Assembly (NCBI GenBank): GCA_910577365.1 | Contig: CAJTMU010000007.1 | Location: forward strand, 1-64,000 | Direction of reading: 5' to 3' | Length of the DNA: 64,000 nt | Source: an uncultured Oscillospiraceae bacterium | Lineage (GTDB): Bacteria; Bacillota; Clostridia; Oscillospirales; Ruminococcaceae | Shown here: positions 45,690 through 55,721 of the stretch, in pieces | Layout: every line of letters begins with the position of its first letter | Numbering within the stretch: position 1 is the stretch's first letter | The notes under the pieces: generated by a model | Told to the model about the DNA's origin: nothing | What the model saw: only the letters and a program-made list of their open reading frames with translations | Databases searched by the model: none | Position numbers and translations under genes: made by a program

Positions 45690-47045
45690 ATGCTTAATAC
45701 AGGCGATATACTTGAAACGATAAAGATGATACAGGAAGAGAATCTGGATATCCGTACCATAACCATGGGTATTTCTCTTCTTGACTGCATCGACAGCGAT
45801 ATTGACGCTGCCTGCGGCAAAATCTACGAAAAGATGATGCGCAGGGCGGAAAATCTTGTTAAAACGGGCGAGGACATTGAAAAGCAATACGGAATACCGA
45901 TTATAAACAAGCGTATTTCCGTTACCCCAATAGCCATGGTTTCCGCTGCAACGAAGCAAAGTCCCGTAAAATTTGCCAAGACACTTCAGCGTGTGGCGGA
46001 GGGAACGGGTGTAAACTATGTCGGGGGTTATTCTGCGCTGGTGCACAAGGGTTTCTCGGCGGGCGACAGGGAGCTTATCGAATCTATTCCCGAAGCGCTT
46101 GCCGAAACGACCAACGTATGCTCCTCGGTGAATATCGGCTCGACAAAGGCGGGCATAAACATGGACGCTGTTGCTATGATGGGACGCACCATTATGAATG
46201 CGGCGGAAGCTACCAAGGACGATCACTGCTTCGGAGCGGCAAAGATAGTGGTATTTTGCAACGCTCCCGAGGATAATCCTTTCATGGCGGGGGCTTTCCA
46301 CGGGGTTGGCGAGTACGACACAGAGATAAATGTGGGAGTGTCGGGTCCCGGGGTAGTGCGCGCGGCGCTCGAAAAGCACCCCGATGCGAACATAAGCGAA
46401 ATAGCGGACGTTATCAAAAAGACTGCGTTCAAGATAACCCGCATGGGTCAGCTTGTCGGCACTGAGGCTTCAAAGCGGTTGGGCGTACCATTCGGAATTG
46501 TGGATCTTTCGCTCGCGCCTACTCCCGCGGTAGGTGATTCGGTGGCGCATATTCTGGAGGAGATAGGGCTGGAGAGCTGCGGCACTCATGGAACTACCGC
46601 CTGCCTTGCCATGCTCAATGACGCGGTCAAGAAGGGCGGCGTTATGGCTTCCTCGCACGTAGGTGGGCTTTCTGGAGCGTTTATTCCCGTTTCCGAGGAC
46701 GCGGGCATGATAGACGCGGCTGTGTGCGGCTCGCTCTCGCTGGATAAGCTTGAGGCAATGACGGCGGTATGCTCCGTTGGGCTGGATATGATAGTTATCC
46801 CCGGGGATACTCCCGTGGATACCATTTCCGCGATAATAGCGGACGAGGCGGCTATTGGAATGGTTAATTCCAAGACCACGGCGGTGCGCGTTATTCCCGC
46901 CATTGGCATGAAAGAGGGCGAAATGCTGGAGTTCGGCGGGCTGTTCGGCAGCGGACCTGTCATGAGTGTGAATAAGTATTCCTCCTCCAAGTTTATCAGC
47001 CGCGGCGGACGTATTCCCGCACCTCTTCAGAGCCTGAAAAACTGA
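45690..47045 (+). CDS. PFL (UPF0210) family protein
   Basis: 451 residues of UPF0210/DUF711, a fold related to pyruvate formate-lyase but lacking its glycyl-radical loop; enzymatic role unknown. N-terminal [20 protein letters not shown] and the later [22 protein letters not shown] are family segments. The ATG at 45690 is preferred over TTG at 45681 because AAGGGAG would otherwise be only two bases away. Paired with the ACT protein. Confidence 0.92.
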   Translation: MLNTGDILETIKMIQEENLDIRTITMGISLLDCIDSDIDAACGKIYEKMMRRAENLVKTGEDIEKQYGIPIINKRISVTPIAMVSAATKQSPVKFAKTLQRVAEGTGVNYVGGYSALVHKGFSAGDRELIESIPEALAETTNVCSSVNIGSTKAGINMDAVAMMGRTIMNAAEATKDDHCFGAAKIVVFCNAPEDNPFMAGAFHGVGEYDTEINVGVSGPGVVRAALEKHPDANISEIADVIKKTAFKITRMGQLVGTEASKRLGVPFGIVDLSLAPTPAVGDSVAHILEEIGLESCGTHGTTACLAMLNDAVKKGGVMASSHVGGLSGAFIPVSEDAGMIDAAVCGSLSLDKLEAMTAVCSVGLDMIVIPGDTPVDTISAIIADEAAIGMVNSKTTAVRVIPAIGMKEGEMLEFGGLFGSGPVMSVNKYSSSKFISRGGRIPAPLQSLKN

Positions 47046-47058
47046 TAAGCAGAATATC

Positions 47059-47604
47059 ATGAAGAATATGTTGAAAGAGGAAAAGACACGCGTTATTGTG
47101 TTTTCGGCAGTATCGCTGCTTTCGGTAATTTTGGTGGTATGGCTTTCATGGGGTATATGCGATATGACAGCTGTATCTCCCATTGACTATGACAACATCG
47201 GGGAGATTTATGTAGACGGAGCCGATTTCACAAGCTGCGCCATGCTCGGAGCGGGCTTGGTTAACGGTCTGATGCTGATGATATATTTCGGGGCGGCGGT
47301 GATATACGCTCTTCTCGCAGCGGTAGGAGCGGCTCTGTCGGGTGTTCTTTTAAGAGTTGTCATGCTGAGGCGCGCGGCGAATATCGGCGCGGCGGAGCTT
47401 TCGCTTACGCGAAGGATATTCATTGCAGTTTCAATAACTCAGGCAGTCGTACCCGCAATTATTGCAACAGGTTATATTATTGTGAGCGGAAGCCCATTTG
47501 GGCTTATTAGCTTGCTGATGTGCTGGCAGTATCCGCTGTTTATGGGGCTTATCTACATAAAAAAGCTGAAAGGGCTTGCGCATCTGCAAGCTGAGATAGA
47601 ATAA
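47059..47604 (+). CDS. Hypothetical membrane protein
   Basis: 181 residues with about four membrane helices (residues near 15-35, 60-100, 125-150, 155-170). No family recognised. It follows the PFL gene after 13 bases and is probably in the same operon, so a link with the ACT/PFL pair is possible. Confidence 0.65.
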   Translation: MKNMLKEEKTRVIVFSAVSLLSVILVVWLSWGICDMTAVSPIDYDNIGEIYVDGADFTSCAMLGAGLVNGLMLMIYFGAAVIYALLAAVGAALSGVLLRVVMLRRAANIGAAELSLTRRIFIAVSITQAVVPAIIATGYIIVSGSPFGLISLLMCWQYPLFMGLIYIKKLKGLAHLQAEIE

Positions 47605-47676
47605 GTAGTTTTTAATCGTTTGTTTGGTGACGAAATTTTTGAGGGTGTTGTTTTTAAGCAGGGGAAGTGAAATGCT

Positions 47677-48294
47677 ATGATTTTTATAAACCAGTTAATA
47701 AGCGCGATTATACAGATAATAATACTTACAGTAATACCGTTTATCTTTTATTTGATTACACATAGGTCTGCAAAAGGTTTTTGGAAATGGTTGGGTTTCA
47801 CTCGGGCTGAAAAGATTCCGTTAAAAAATGTGGTTGCAATATTTTTTGGATTTCTTGCCGTCGTGTTTATACCATATATTTGGTTATACAATGACGGAGC
47901 TTTGTCATATACAGGATTTACAATAGATTCCTATAAAGAAAGCGGGTGGAGCTTACAAACCATAGCAACCGTTTTGGTTTGGGCGATTATACAAACATCA
48001 CTTTCGGAGGAAATTTTCTTCAGAGGTTTTTTAGGTAAAAGACTCAGCCATAAGTTTGGTTGGAAGATTGGTACAAGTGTGCAGGCAATAATATTTGGTT
48101 CTTTACATATCATGTCTGTTTGGGGGCATGGGATTTTACCGGCTGTTATTGTGTTCATGCTTACAGGTGGGATCGGTTTTATGCTGGGGTGGCTTTCAAT
48201 GAGAAAAGCGGACGAAAGCATTATTTACGGATGGTCGATACACGCAATGGTAAATATTGTTTCTTCAATTATTGTTTTCACGTTTTTGCTTTAA
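47677..48294 (+). CDS. CPBP family intramembrane metalloprotease
   Basis: 205 residues, about six membrane helices. The CAAX-protease/bacteriocin-processing motifs are seen: EEIFFRGFLGK (motif 1) and FGSLHIM (motif 2). Roles range from protein maturation to bacteriocin self-immunity; no bacteriocin gene is near. The gene is noticeably AT-rich relative to its neighbours, suggesting recent acquisition. Start at 47677, a few bases after an out-of-frame ATG. Confidence 0.8.
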   Translation: MIFINQLISAIIQIIILTVIPFIFYLITHRSAKGFWKWLGFTRAEKIPLKNVVAIFFGFLAVVFIPYIWLYNDGALSYTGFTIDSYKESGWSLQTIATVLVWAIIQTSLSEEIFFRGFLGKRLSHKFGWKIGTSVQAIIFGSLHIMSVWGHGILPAVIVFMLTGGIGFMLGWLSMRKADESIIYGWSIHAMVNIVSSIIVFTFLL

Positions 48295-48441
48295 AAATCC
48301 ACGTATTGAAGTATTTGTTGATTATCAGTGCATTTTTACAGAATTTTTATAAAGAAATGAATTGTATTAATAAACTTGCAAATCTAAATTGTATAATATT
48401 AAGCATAAGATGTCTATATAGATATTTATGGAGGTAACGCT

Positions 48442-49245
48442 ATGAGTAATAAGCAGAACAACGCAGACCGTTTTTTAGGCTTCGCGGATATCTATGAAAA
48501 CGCCCGCCCGAAAGTTCCTCTATATCCCATCGAGGTCATCTGCCGATACTTGGGCAAAGCCCCGAGGGTTGTCGTTGATATGGGGTGTGGTACCGGACTT
48601 TCGACCGAAATATGGCAGGACGTTGCGGAGAAAATAATAGGCATAGAGCCGAGCGACGATATGCGCGGTATCGCCGAGAAAAAGTCCAACGAAAATGTGA
48701 GCTTTATAAAAGCCTTTTCGGACAGCACGGGGCTGGAGGACGAATGCGCCGACGTGGTAGTATGCTCTCAGTCCTTCCATTGGATGGAGCCGCGCTCCAC
48801 GCTGAAAGAGATAAACCGAATTTTGAATAACAACGGTATTTTTGCGACGATAGACTGCGATTGGCCGCCCGTAACAAAATGGGAAGCTGAAAAGGCTTAT
48901 GCGCGGCTGTATGACAGGGTAAAGGAGATAGAAGTTCAAGTCCCCGAGATAAGGGAGAGTTTTATACGCTATTCAAAAGACAAGCATCTTGAAAATATCA
49001 TAAAAAGCGGGTATTTTGTGTACGCACGCGAGCTGCTGTTCTCGAACACAGAAGCCTGCACTAAGGAGCGTTTCTGTAATATTATTTTAAGTCAGGGGAG
49101 CACACAGGCTATTTTGAAAAAATGCCCCGAGCTTATTGAAAAGCAGCTTGCGGAGTTTAAAGAAGCTATAAATTTCTGCTTTGGCGATGAGCCTTTTGAT
49201 ATTGAATTTTGTTACAGAATGAGAATCGGGGTAAAGCATATTTAA
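48442..49245 (+). CDS. SAM-dependent class I methyltransferase
   Basis: 267 residues. SAM-binding motif I is VVDMGCGTGLSTE, followed by IIGIEPS (motif II acidic residue) and later motifs ADVVVCSQSFHWME. This is the methyltransferase type often labelled 'class I SAM-dependent methyltransferase' with no known substrate. Good GGAGG site before the start at 48442. Confidence 0.88.
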   Translation: MSNKQNNADRFLGFADIYENARPKVPLYPIEVICRYLGKAPRVVVDMGCGTGLSTEIWQDVAEKIIGIEPSDDMRGIAEKKSNENVSFIKAFSDSTGLEDECADVVVCSQSFHWMEPRSTLKEINRILNNNGIFATIDCDWPPVTKWEAEKAYARLYDRVKEIEVQVPEIRESFIRYSKDKHLENIIKSGYFVYARELLFSNTEACTKERFCNIILSQGSTQAILKKCPELIEKQLAEFKEAINFCFGDEPFDIEFCYRMRIGVKHI

Positions 49246-49318
49246 GTAAAGACAGTTGATTTGTCAAGCGGATAATAAATAGTCGCTGAGCGGCATAAAA
49301 TGCGGATAACTTCAAGTC

Positions 49319-49346
49319 TTGACAATTGGGTAAAATATGATATAAT
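49319..49346 (+). promoter_or_regulatory. Promoter ahead of the RidA-like gene
   Basis: TTGACA, 16 bases, TATAAT. Nearly the same sequence recurs at 49834 ahead of the carbonic anhydrase gene. Confidence 0.75.
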
Positions 49347-49422
49347 TTTCCTTAACAACGGCTCGGCGGCGAATATGCGGTAACAATGAGTCATAAACCA
49401 AAATTTACGGAGGCAGACAAAA

Positions 49423-49782
49423 ATGATTGAAAGATATGATGTAAACGAGGAATGGGCACATACGGGTATAATCAAAGCGGGAGATTTTTGTTTTTTAAGT
49501 TATTGCGTCGGAAATATAGGTGGAACTATTGAACAGCAAATCAACGGTGCGTTTGACGAGATGGAAAATAGACTGGCAAAATTAGGTCTTACACTTGAAA
49601 ATGTTGTGCAAATGGATTGCTTGTTCAGAGATGTGTGGAATATTCCCGTTATGGAAAAAGTGATAAGGGAAAGATTTAATGGAAAATATCCTGTCCGTAA
49701 ATCCATTCAGACTAATTTTGCGCATATGGGCGGGGAAAACGGTCTGTTGTTTCAGGCTGATGCGGTAGCTTATTGCGGCTAA
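49423..49782 (+). CDS. RidA/YjgF-family protein
   Basis: 119 residues, RidA-like fold that in characterised members deaminates reactive enamines from PLP enzymes. GGTIEQQINGAFDEMENRLA and VQMDCLFRD are family segments. The usual substrate Arg (in PxR near the C-terminal third) appears as YPVRKSI. AT-rich compared with genes nearby. Start has GGAGG. Confidence 0.82.
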   Translation: MIERYDVNEEWAHTGIIKAGDFCFLSYCVGNIGGTIEQQINGAFDEMENRLAKLGLTLENVVQMDCLFRDVWNIPVMEKVIRERFNGKYPVRKSIQTNFAHMGGENGLLFQADAVAYCG

Positions 49783-49833
49783 TTGTTTTTATCGCTGCGC
49801 AGCACATAAGGCGGTGACAATGAACTCCAAGTC

Positions 49834-49862
49834 TTGACAATCGGGTAAAAATATGATATAAT
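49834..49862 (+). promoter_or_regulatory. Promoter ahead of the carbonic anhydrase gene
   Basis: TTGACA, 17 bases, TATAAT, sharing AAGTCTTGACAAT and TATGATATAATTT with the promoter at 49319. Confidence 0.8.
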
Positions 49863-49914
49863 TTCCCTATAACAACAGTCCCACGGAAAGCCGCGGGACG
49901 GAACGGAGGAAATT

Positions 49915-50484
49915 ATGCACAACTCAGGAATCCCTGCCGCAAAGGCGCTTGAAAAGCTCATGGAAGGAAACAAGCGTTATCTTGACGCTTCCGCGAACCC
50001 CGGTGACGTATCCCCCGCGATAAGGAAAAAGACCTGTGACGAGGGTCAGTTCCCGTATGCTATCGTGATCACCTGCTCCGATTCAAGGGTAATTCCCGAA
50101 GCGGTATTTTCGGCGGGAATAGGCGAGATATTCACCATTCGCGTTGCGGGTAACGTTATGGATAATCACCAGCTTGGAAGCGTGCAGTATGCCGCGGGAC
50201 ACCTCGGCACAAAGCTGGTAGTGGTGCTGGGACATACTCATTGCGGAGCTGTCGGCGCTGCGCTGGGAAGCGACCCCGAGGGATATGTAAAGACCCTTAC
50301 CGACGAGATTAAAAAGGCGATAGGCGATGAGAAGGACGAGCTTGCGGCGTGCCGCAAAAACGTTGAGAGAAGCGTTTCAATTATAAAGGACAGCCTTGGA
50401 TATAAGGGCGGCGATGAGAACGCGGTAACTACCGTCGGCGCGATATACAATATCGAAAGCGGCGAAGTAGAATTTATGAATTGA
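49915..50484 (+). CDS. Beta-class carbonic anhydrase
   Basis: 189 residues. It interconverts carbon dioxide and bicarbonate for carboxylases and pH balance. Zinc ligands: Cys in CSDSRV, His and Cys in GHTHCGAV; Asp-Arg of the CSDSR loop are present. The start has GGAGGAAATT. A strong terminator follows. Cytosolic, no signal peptide. Confidence 0.95.
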   Translation: MHNSGIPAAKALEKLMEGNKRYLDASANPGDVSPAIRKKTCDEGQFPYAIVITCSDSRVIPEAVFSAGIGEIFTIRVAGNVMDNHQLGSVQYAAGHLGTKLVVVLGHTHCGAVGAALGSDPEGYVKTLTDEIKKAIGDEKDELAACRKNVERSVSIIKDSLGYKGGDENAVTTVGAIYNIESGEVEFMN

Positions 50485-50499
50485 TGATACATAAGAATT

Positions 50500-50530
50500 T
50501 CCCCCGCGGAACTGCTCCGCGGGGGATTTT
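50500..50530. terminator. Terminator between carbonic anhydrase and endoglucanase genes
   Basis: CCCCCGCGGA and TCCGCGGGGG arms, then ATTTTTAT; serves the carbonic anhydrase gene. Confidence 0.9.
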
Positions 50531-50598
50531 TATAACCTGTCTGCATAGCCCGAAAGCCGTTTAGGCAATGGCAGCAAAAGCTTGGAATCATTAGGTTA

Positions 50599-51768
50599 TC
50601 AGCCGTCAACCGCCCCTGCGCCTTCCATAATACCCGCCATAAGGTCGGGATATTTCCAAGTGTTGGTGTATCTGTCAAGAAGTCCGAAAGTTTCACCGCT
50701 GTAAAATGCTCCGTTATCCCACAGGAAGCACGGTATGCCTATCTCCTTAAATTTGGACATATAATACTTTGCCCATTCCGCGCGATATTCTTCATTATCC
50801 TTGTTCATAGCGCCGCATTCGCCGATTATCACTGCCGTGCCCTTGCTGGTGAAAAGCTCATTGACGGTATCCACGAGGTAATCTATATCCCGTGTGCTGG
50901 AATCTTTGTCCGCCAGCCACTTATTACTGCCGCCCTGTTGAAGCGCAAATGAGTAAGGCGTGTAGGCATGAACAGATACGATAAGTCTGTTCGCACTGTC
51001 GTTTGGCAGCTCCAGAGCTTCCAGAGCGCTGCGTGAACTGCTTGCGGCATAGGGACATACCATAAGAAAACGCTGAGCGTTATTGCCGCCCGTAGCCCTT
51101 ACGGTATCAACAAATACCTGATTGAGGTGGTTCACAACTGTGTGACCCTCCTCGTTGCCCCCGTTCCATTCAAAGTTTGTTCCTACCCAGCGCGGCTCAT
51201 TCATTCCCTCAAAAATAAGACGCTCGTCATATCCCTTGAATACCTCGGATATCTGTGTCCATGCGGAGGACATAATATCTGATGCCGCTTCCTTGTTGTC
51301 CTCGTAGGGGTAATTCCAGTCCTCATGGTGCATATTGAGGATAACGTACAGGTCGTTGTTGTAGGCATAGTCCACGACCTGTTTCACCCTTGCCATCCAG
51401 TCCTCAGCGATGTTGTGGTTCTCGTCCATGTGATTTCCCCAGCTTGTGGGTATTCTGACCGCGTTAAAGCCGGCTTCCTTTACGGCAATCATCATTTCCT
51501 CCGTAGTCTGGGGATTGCCCCAGCTCTTTTCGGATGAAATATCCTTTGTTCCCGTTGCGTCAAGGGTGTTTCCGAGATTCCAGCCCACCTTTATGCCCGC
51601 AGTAAACTCAAGGCTTGTCATGGCAGTATCTATCTCGTCCGAGATAACGCCGCTTTCCTCGGTCATTGCCGTTTCGTCGCTGCTGTCTGTTTCTCCTCCG
51701 TTTTTGCAGCCTGCCAGAGACATTGCAATAGCTCCTGCGCAGACCGCTGCCAAAATTTTCTTAAACAT
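50599..51768 (-). CDS. GH5 endoglucanase lipoprotein
   Basis: 389 residues. Lipobox AMSLAGC (Cys21) anchors the enzyme outside the cell, followed by a Ser/Thr/Glu linker and a GH5 barrel. Markers: AGIKVGWNLGNTLDATG near the N-terminus, catalytic acid Glu in EGMNEPRW, and nucleophile Glu in IIGECGAMN. It fits the GH5_4-like cellulases/xyloglucanases. Products could feed the alpha-xylosidase and beta-galactosidase here. No cohesin or dockerin is visible. The start has AGGAG upstream. Confidence 0.93.
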   Translation of the reverse strand: MFKKILAAVCAGAIAMSLAGCKNGGETDSSDETAMTEESGVISDEIDTAMTSLEFTAGIKVGWNLGNTLDATGTKDISSEKSWGNPQTTEEMMIAVKEAGFNAVRIPTSWGNHMDENHNIAEDWMARVKQVVDYAYNNDLYVILNMHHEDWNYPYEDNKEAASDIMSSAWTQISEVFKGYDERLIFEGMNEPRWVGTNFEWNGGNEEGHTVVNHLNQVFVDTVRATGGNNAQRFLMVCPYAASSSRSALEALELPNDSANRLIVSVHAYTPYSFALQQGGSNKWLADKDSSTRDIDYLVDTVNELFTSKGTAVIIGECGAMNKDNEEYRAEWAKYYMSKFKEIGIPCFLWDNGAFYSGETFGLLDRYTNTWKYPDLMAGIMEGAGAVDG

Positions 51769-51871
51769 AATCGTTCTCCTGATTTTTACCGGTTTTCGCG
51801 GGCTGCGGCTTTTATGCTGCGCCGAACCTTTATGCGAAGACCGCTTTTATTTTTGCCTGTTGCATACAAAT

Positions 51872-51900
51872 ATTATAATAGCTTTTGCCCGTTTAGTCAA
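51872..51900 (-). promoter_or_regulatory. Sigma-A promoter for the endoglucanase gene
   Basis: On the minus strand TTGACT, 17 bases, TATAAT, about 100 bases before the start codon. Confidence 0.8.
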
Positions 51901-52054
51901 GGGGATTTACAAAAAAATTCCCGCCGTTAGGACGATACTCATAAAAAGTTTAAACCCCGAAGCAACTATTGGTAGCTGCTTCAGGGCTTGTTGTAAATAT
52001 CCGATTATTCGCATAAATCAGAATTTGCGCGAGAGACTGTATTATGTACGATTC

Positions 52055-52438
52055 CTAATATGTTTCCATTTGCCCACATAGCATATTATAAAACCCAAAT
52101 CGCTCATAAAACGGCTTCAAGCATTCTTCATAAACCACTGAAATCATGTAGATACGCTTTTCCTTCAGATATTCAATCATTTTATCCATCAGGTCTGTGC
52201 CAATCCCTTTGCCTTGGTAATCCGGACAAACCATTAAATCCTGAATATAAGCATCTGTTACTCCATTTGATACACTATCAATATACCCAATCAGTTTATC
52301 ATCTTCATAAACTGCAATATGGTAATACGATATCATCAAAGGGTTTTTATACTCTCTTTCCATCCTGTTCCAGCCCACAGATTCACGCAAATCCGCCAAT
52401 GCTTTTACAGACACTTTTTCGTTGAATTTGTACATCAT
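52055..52438 (-). CDS. GNAT family N-acetyltransferase
   Basis: 127 residues, short GNAT. The acetyl-CoA motif is VCPDYQGKGIGTDLM; EECLKPFYERFGF is the C-terminal GNAT signature. Substrate unknown. AT-rich relative to neighbours. It stands alone, convergent in spacing with the endoglucanase promoter region. Confidence 0.85.
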   Translation of the reverse strand: MMYKFNEKVSVKALADLRESVGWNRMEREYKNPLMISYYHIAVYEDDKLIGYIDSVSNGVTDAYIQDLMVCPDYQGKGIGTDLMDKMIEYLKEKRIYMISVVYEECLKPFYERFGFYNMLCGQMETY

Positions 52439-52517
52439 TATGTTTTTTCTCTCATCGTGGAATATTTATATGGCGAAAACTTCTTTATGAGCACCCGTCT
52501 TTAAGCGGAGAAAATAT

Positions 52518-54023
52518 TCAGAACCTGTATTCCTCAATAGTAGCCTCGACCACGGGAGCAAATTCCTCACTGCGCTGCGTCCAGCTGTCGCCGTTATACA
52601 GCACGTCGCAGAGAAGCTGTCCGTACTGCTGCCAGAAGTTGCTGTTGAAGCCCCTTACGTCCTCCATAACGAAGGTGAAGTTGGCAGGGTCGCACATTTC
52701 TCTCCACAGGTCGTATTCCTGTTCGCCCCAAGTCATCTTCCACTTGCGTTCGCCCGCGTATTTGCCTTCGGTGTAGTATTCAGGCTGGGGGTGAATATGC
52801 TCCTCCCTTACGGTCGCGATTACCTCGGGGTCGGTATCGTAAACTCTGAACAGATTTATGAAATCGACAGCGCCGCTTATGTTCTTCGCGCCCTTGGGAA
52901 TAAGGAATCCATAGGTGTCGATAGCTTGGTAGTATTCGTCAGCCTCGGGGTCTCTCGGCCACGGAACAAATGCAAATTCCGAAACGGTGTCATGTATATC
53001 GCTTTCGGTACCCGTGGGATTCTGAAGATTTTCCGTTGAAGCTATATAGCTCCATTCCGGTTCTACTGCATTAAACAGCAGCTCGTCGCAGTGAACTGCG
53101 AACACCTGGGGAGAAACCCAGTCGCCGAATTGCTTGGCGTACATAACGCCGTCACGGTAGAGCGTTTCGTAAAAGCCCATTGCCCTTGTGACATTGGGGT
53201 CAAACATATTGTTGGTTATGGTGCCGTCCGACTTAACGTCCACCAGAACAGTTCCGGTCGTAGCTATGAACGGCAGCAGCGAGTAGTCGGTGGTGTATAT
53301 TCCAACGTTATTCTCGCTAAGATTGCAGAACTGTATCATCATATCCCGCCACTCGTTCCATGTCCACTCGCCGTTTTTATACAGCTCGTAGGGGTCGGGA
53401 AGATTGTTCTCTTCAATGGTTTTCTTTGAGTAGTTAAGAGACCACGATGTAGTGGTTCTGTGGGGATAGTAGTAGTGCTTTCCCTTATATGCATAAGAGT
53501 CGATTATATCCGCCATACCCTCCCACAGCGGGGAATTGTAGTCTATGTAGTCGTCCAGCGCCTCAAACATACCTTTTGAAACCGTACCTGGATACAAAAA
53601 GGCGTCATAGGTAACTATGTCGGGTGAGTCGTCACTGGCTATCTTTGTTGAAAGCTTCTCAAAATAACCGTCTCCGCTCGGTCCGGTCTCGGTTACAATA
53701 TCGCCGCCGTATACATCGCTTTTGAAGATAAGGCACTGATCTCTGCCTTTAGCGTCCTTTTCAAGGCTGTAAAAGCCCAGATATTTTATTGTTCCCGCGT
53801 TTCCGCTTGGCTCATAGCTCCCTCCGGTAAGTTCTTTTACCTCTTTGTCGGTTGCCGCGTCGTCGTTAGGGTCGGCGGAGGAAGCGGGCGTGGTGGTCTG
53901 GCTGGAAGTTTGCGGAACAACGCCGTTGTTTCCCGAGTTTACCGGCGCCTCGTCCACACATGCGGTAACTCCCACCATCAGAGCAGCCGATAAGCACGCC
54001 GCAATAATTCTTTTTGTTTTCAT
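52518..54023 (-). CDS. Extracellular solute-binding lipoprotein (copy 1)
   Basis: 501 residues, ABC sugar-transport binding protein (family 1). Lipobox VGVTAC, a Ser/Thr/Pro-rich linker, then the two-lobed fold; the FLIPKGAKNISGAVDFINLF segment is typical. It is a close paralogue of the next gene, same length, differing mainly in surface positions. No permease or ATPase gene is adjacent, so it must rely on a transporter elsewhere. Start at 54023 with GGGAGG. Confidence 0.9.
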   Translation of the reverse strand: MKTKRIIAACLSAALMVGVTACVDEAPVNSGNNGVVPQTSSQTTTPASSADPNDDAATDKEVKELTGGSYEPSGNAGTIKYLGFYSLEKDAKGRDQCLIFKSDVYGGDIVTETGPSGDGYFEKLSTKIASDDSPDIVTYDAFLYPGTVSKGMFEALDDYIDYNSPLWEGMADIIDSYAYKGKHYYYPHRTTTSWSLNYSKKTIEENNLPDPYELYKNGEWTWNEWRDMMIQFCNLSENNVGIYTTDYSLLPFIATTGTVLVDVKSDGTITNNMFDPNVTRAMGFYETLYRDGVMYAKQFGDWVSPQVFAVHCDELLFNAVEPEWSYIASTENLQNPTGTESDIHDTVSEFAFVPWPRDPEADEYYQAIDTYGFLIPKGAKNISGAVDFINLFRVYDTDPEVIATVREEHIHPQPEYYTEGKYAGERKWKMTWGEQEYDLWREMCDPANFTFVMEDVRGFNSNFWQQYGQLLCDVLYNGDSWTQRSEEFAPVVEATIEEYRF

Positions 54024-54081
54024 TTTAAACCTCCCAATATAAAACGTTTTCGCCGTAGGCGGTATCATCTGTTAATTTTAA

Positions 54082-54111
54082 GTTTCCCCCTGCCATGAGG
54101 CGGGGGGAAAC
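54082..54111 (-). terminator. Hairpin between the two solute-binding genes
   Basis: GTTTCCCCC and GGGGGAAAC arms; on the minus strand followed by TTAAAATTAA. It may partly stop transcription after the first-transcribed gene (54130..55635). Confidence 0.65.
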
Positions 54112-54129
54112 CCATGTTAAAAGGTATTT

Positions 54130-55635
54130 TTAGAATTTATACTCGTCAATGGTGGAATCGATGATTGGCGAGAACTCCGCGCTCTTCTGTGTCCAGGACT
54201 CGCCGTCGTAAACAACGGAGGTCAGCATTGTAGCATACTGAGTCCAGAATGCGGAGTTAAAGCCGAAAGCGTCCTCGGTAACGAAAGTGAAGTTTGCGGG
54301 ATCGCACATCTCTCTCCAGAGATCGTATTCCCGCTCACCCCAAGTGATCTGCCACTTGCGCTCGCCGGCGTATTTGCCCTCGGTGTAGGTGATAGGCTCG
54401 GGAGCAATATGATCTTTCTTGACCTGCTCCATAATAGCGGGGTCGATATCGTAAGCTCTGAACAGGTTGATGAAGTCGATAGCGCCTGCGATGTTCTTAG
54501 CGCCCTTGGGAATAAGGAATCCATAGGTGTCATAAGCCTGATAGTACTTATCAGCTTCGGTATCTCTGGGCCACGGAACGAACGCAAATTCGGAAACGGT
54601 ATCATGAATATCGCTTTCAACACCCGAGGGGTTTTGTATCTGCGAGGTTTCGCCAATGTAAGACCATTCAGGCTCCATTGCGAGGAACAGCAGCTTGTCG
54701 CAGTTAGTAGCGAAAGTCTGGGGAGATACCCAGTCGCCGAGCTGCTTAGCGTACATTACGCCGTCGCGGTTAAGGGTCTCATAGAAATTCATCGCCCTTG
54801 TAACGTTCGGGTCGTTGATATTGTTGGTTATAGAGCCGTCAGCGTTAACATCGATAAGAACCGTACCCGTAGTGGCGATAAGGGGAGTAAGCGTGGTATC
54901 GGTAGTGTAGATACCGATATTTTCCTCATCTCTGTCGCAGAACTGGAGCATCATATTGCGCCACGCGTCCCATGTCCACTCGCCGTTTTTGTACAGCTCA
55001 TAGGGGTCGGGCAGATTGTTTTCCTCAATGGTCGTTTTGGAGTAGTTGAGGGCAAAAGAAGTGGTTATTCTGTGGGGATAATAGTAGTGCTTGCCCTGAT
55101 AAGCGTAAGAGTCTATTATGTCCGCCATGCCCTCCCACAGGGGAGTATTGTAGTCTATATACTGGTCAAGCGCGGTAAACATTCCCTTTGAAACGGTTCC
55201 GGGGAACATAAACGCGTCTTTGGTAACGAGGTCGGGGGAGTCGTCGCTTGCGATAAGAGAGCCGAGCTTTTCAAAGTAAGCGTCGCCGCTGGCACAGGTT
55301 TCCGTGGCGATATCGCCGCCGTAAACATCGCTCTTGAATATAAGACATTGTCCGCTGCCCTTCTGGTCGGATTCTATGCTGTAAAAGCCGAGAAATTTAA
55401 CTGTTCCGGCGTTTCCGCTGGGGGTATATGTGGCGGTGTCGATTTCCTTTATCTTCTCGTCGGTAGCAGCGTTGTCGTTGGGATCCGCGGAAGATGCGGG
55501 AGCTGTGGTAGTGCCCGACGTCTGGGGAGCACCGCTGTTTGGAACAGAACCCGGTTCCTCCTCGGTGCAGGCGGTCATTCCCGCCAACATAGCCAGCGTT
55601 AAGCCGCAGGCTAAGATTTTCTTGTAGCTTTTCAT
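54130..55635 (-). CDS. Extracellular solute-binding lipoprotein (copy 2)
   Basis: 501 residues, paralogue of the gene at 52518. Lipobox AGMTAC; the linker and core share long identical blocks (for example WEGMADIIDSYAY, EENNLPDPYELYKNGEWTW). It is the first gene transcribed of the pair. Two highly similar tandem binding proteins suggest a recent duplication, perhaps to recognise different oligosaccharides. Start at 55635 has AAGGAGG; promoter at 55722. Confidence 0.9.
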   Translation of the reverse strand: MKSYKKILACGLTLAMLAGMTACTEEEPGSVPNSGAPQTSGTTTAPASSADPNDNAATDEKIKEIDTATYTPSGNAGTVKFLGFYSIESDQKGSGQCLIFKSDVYGGDIATETCASGDAYFEKLGSLIASDDSPDLVTKDAFMFPGTVSKGMFTALDQYIDYNTPLWEGMADIIDSYAYQGKHYYYPHRITTSFALNYSKTTIEENNLPDPYELYKNGEWTWDAWRNMMLQFCDRDEENIGIYTTDTTLTPLIATTGTVLIDVNADGSITNNINDPNVTRAMNFYETLNRDGVMYAKQLGDWVSPQTFATNCDKLLFLAMEPEWSYIGETSQIQNPSGVESDIHDTVSEFAFVPWPRDTEADKYYQAYDTYGFLIPKGAKNIAGAIDFINLFRAYDIDPAIMEQVKKDHIAPEPITYTEGKYAGERKWQITWGEREYDLWREMCDPANFTFVTEDAFGFNSAFWTQYATMLTSVVYDGESWTQKSAEFSPIIDSTIDEYKF

Positions 55636-55721
55636 TTGTAAATCCTCCTTAATGAGAAAAACGATTATTTCTAACCGTTTAAGCGACAGTGCAAATTGCA
55701 CAAATCATAGTGTACATTATT

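Noticed and set aside
45681..45692. TTG as start of the PFL gene
   Set aside because: The AAGGGAG site would be almost touching it; the ATG at 45690 has proper spacing.
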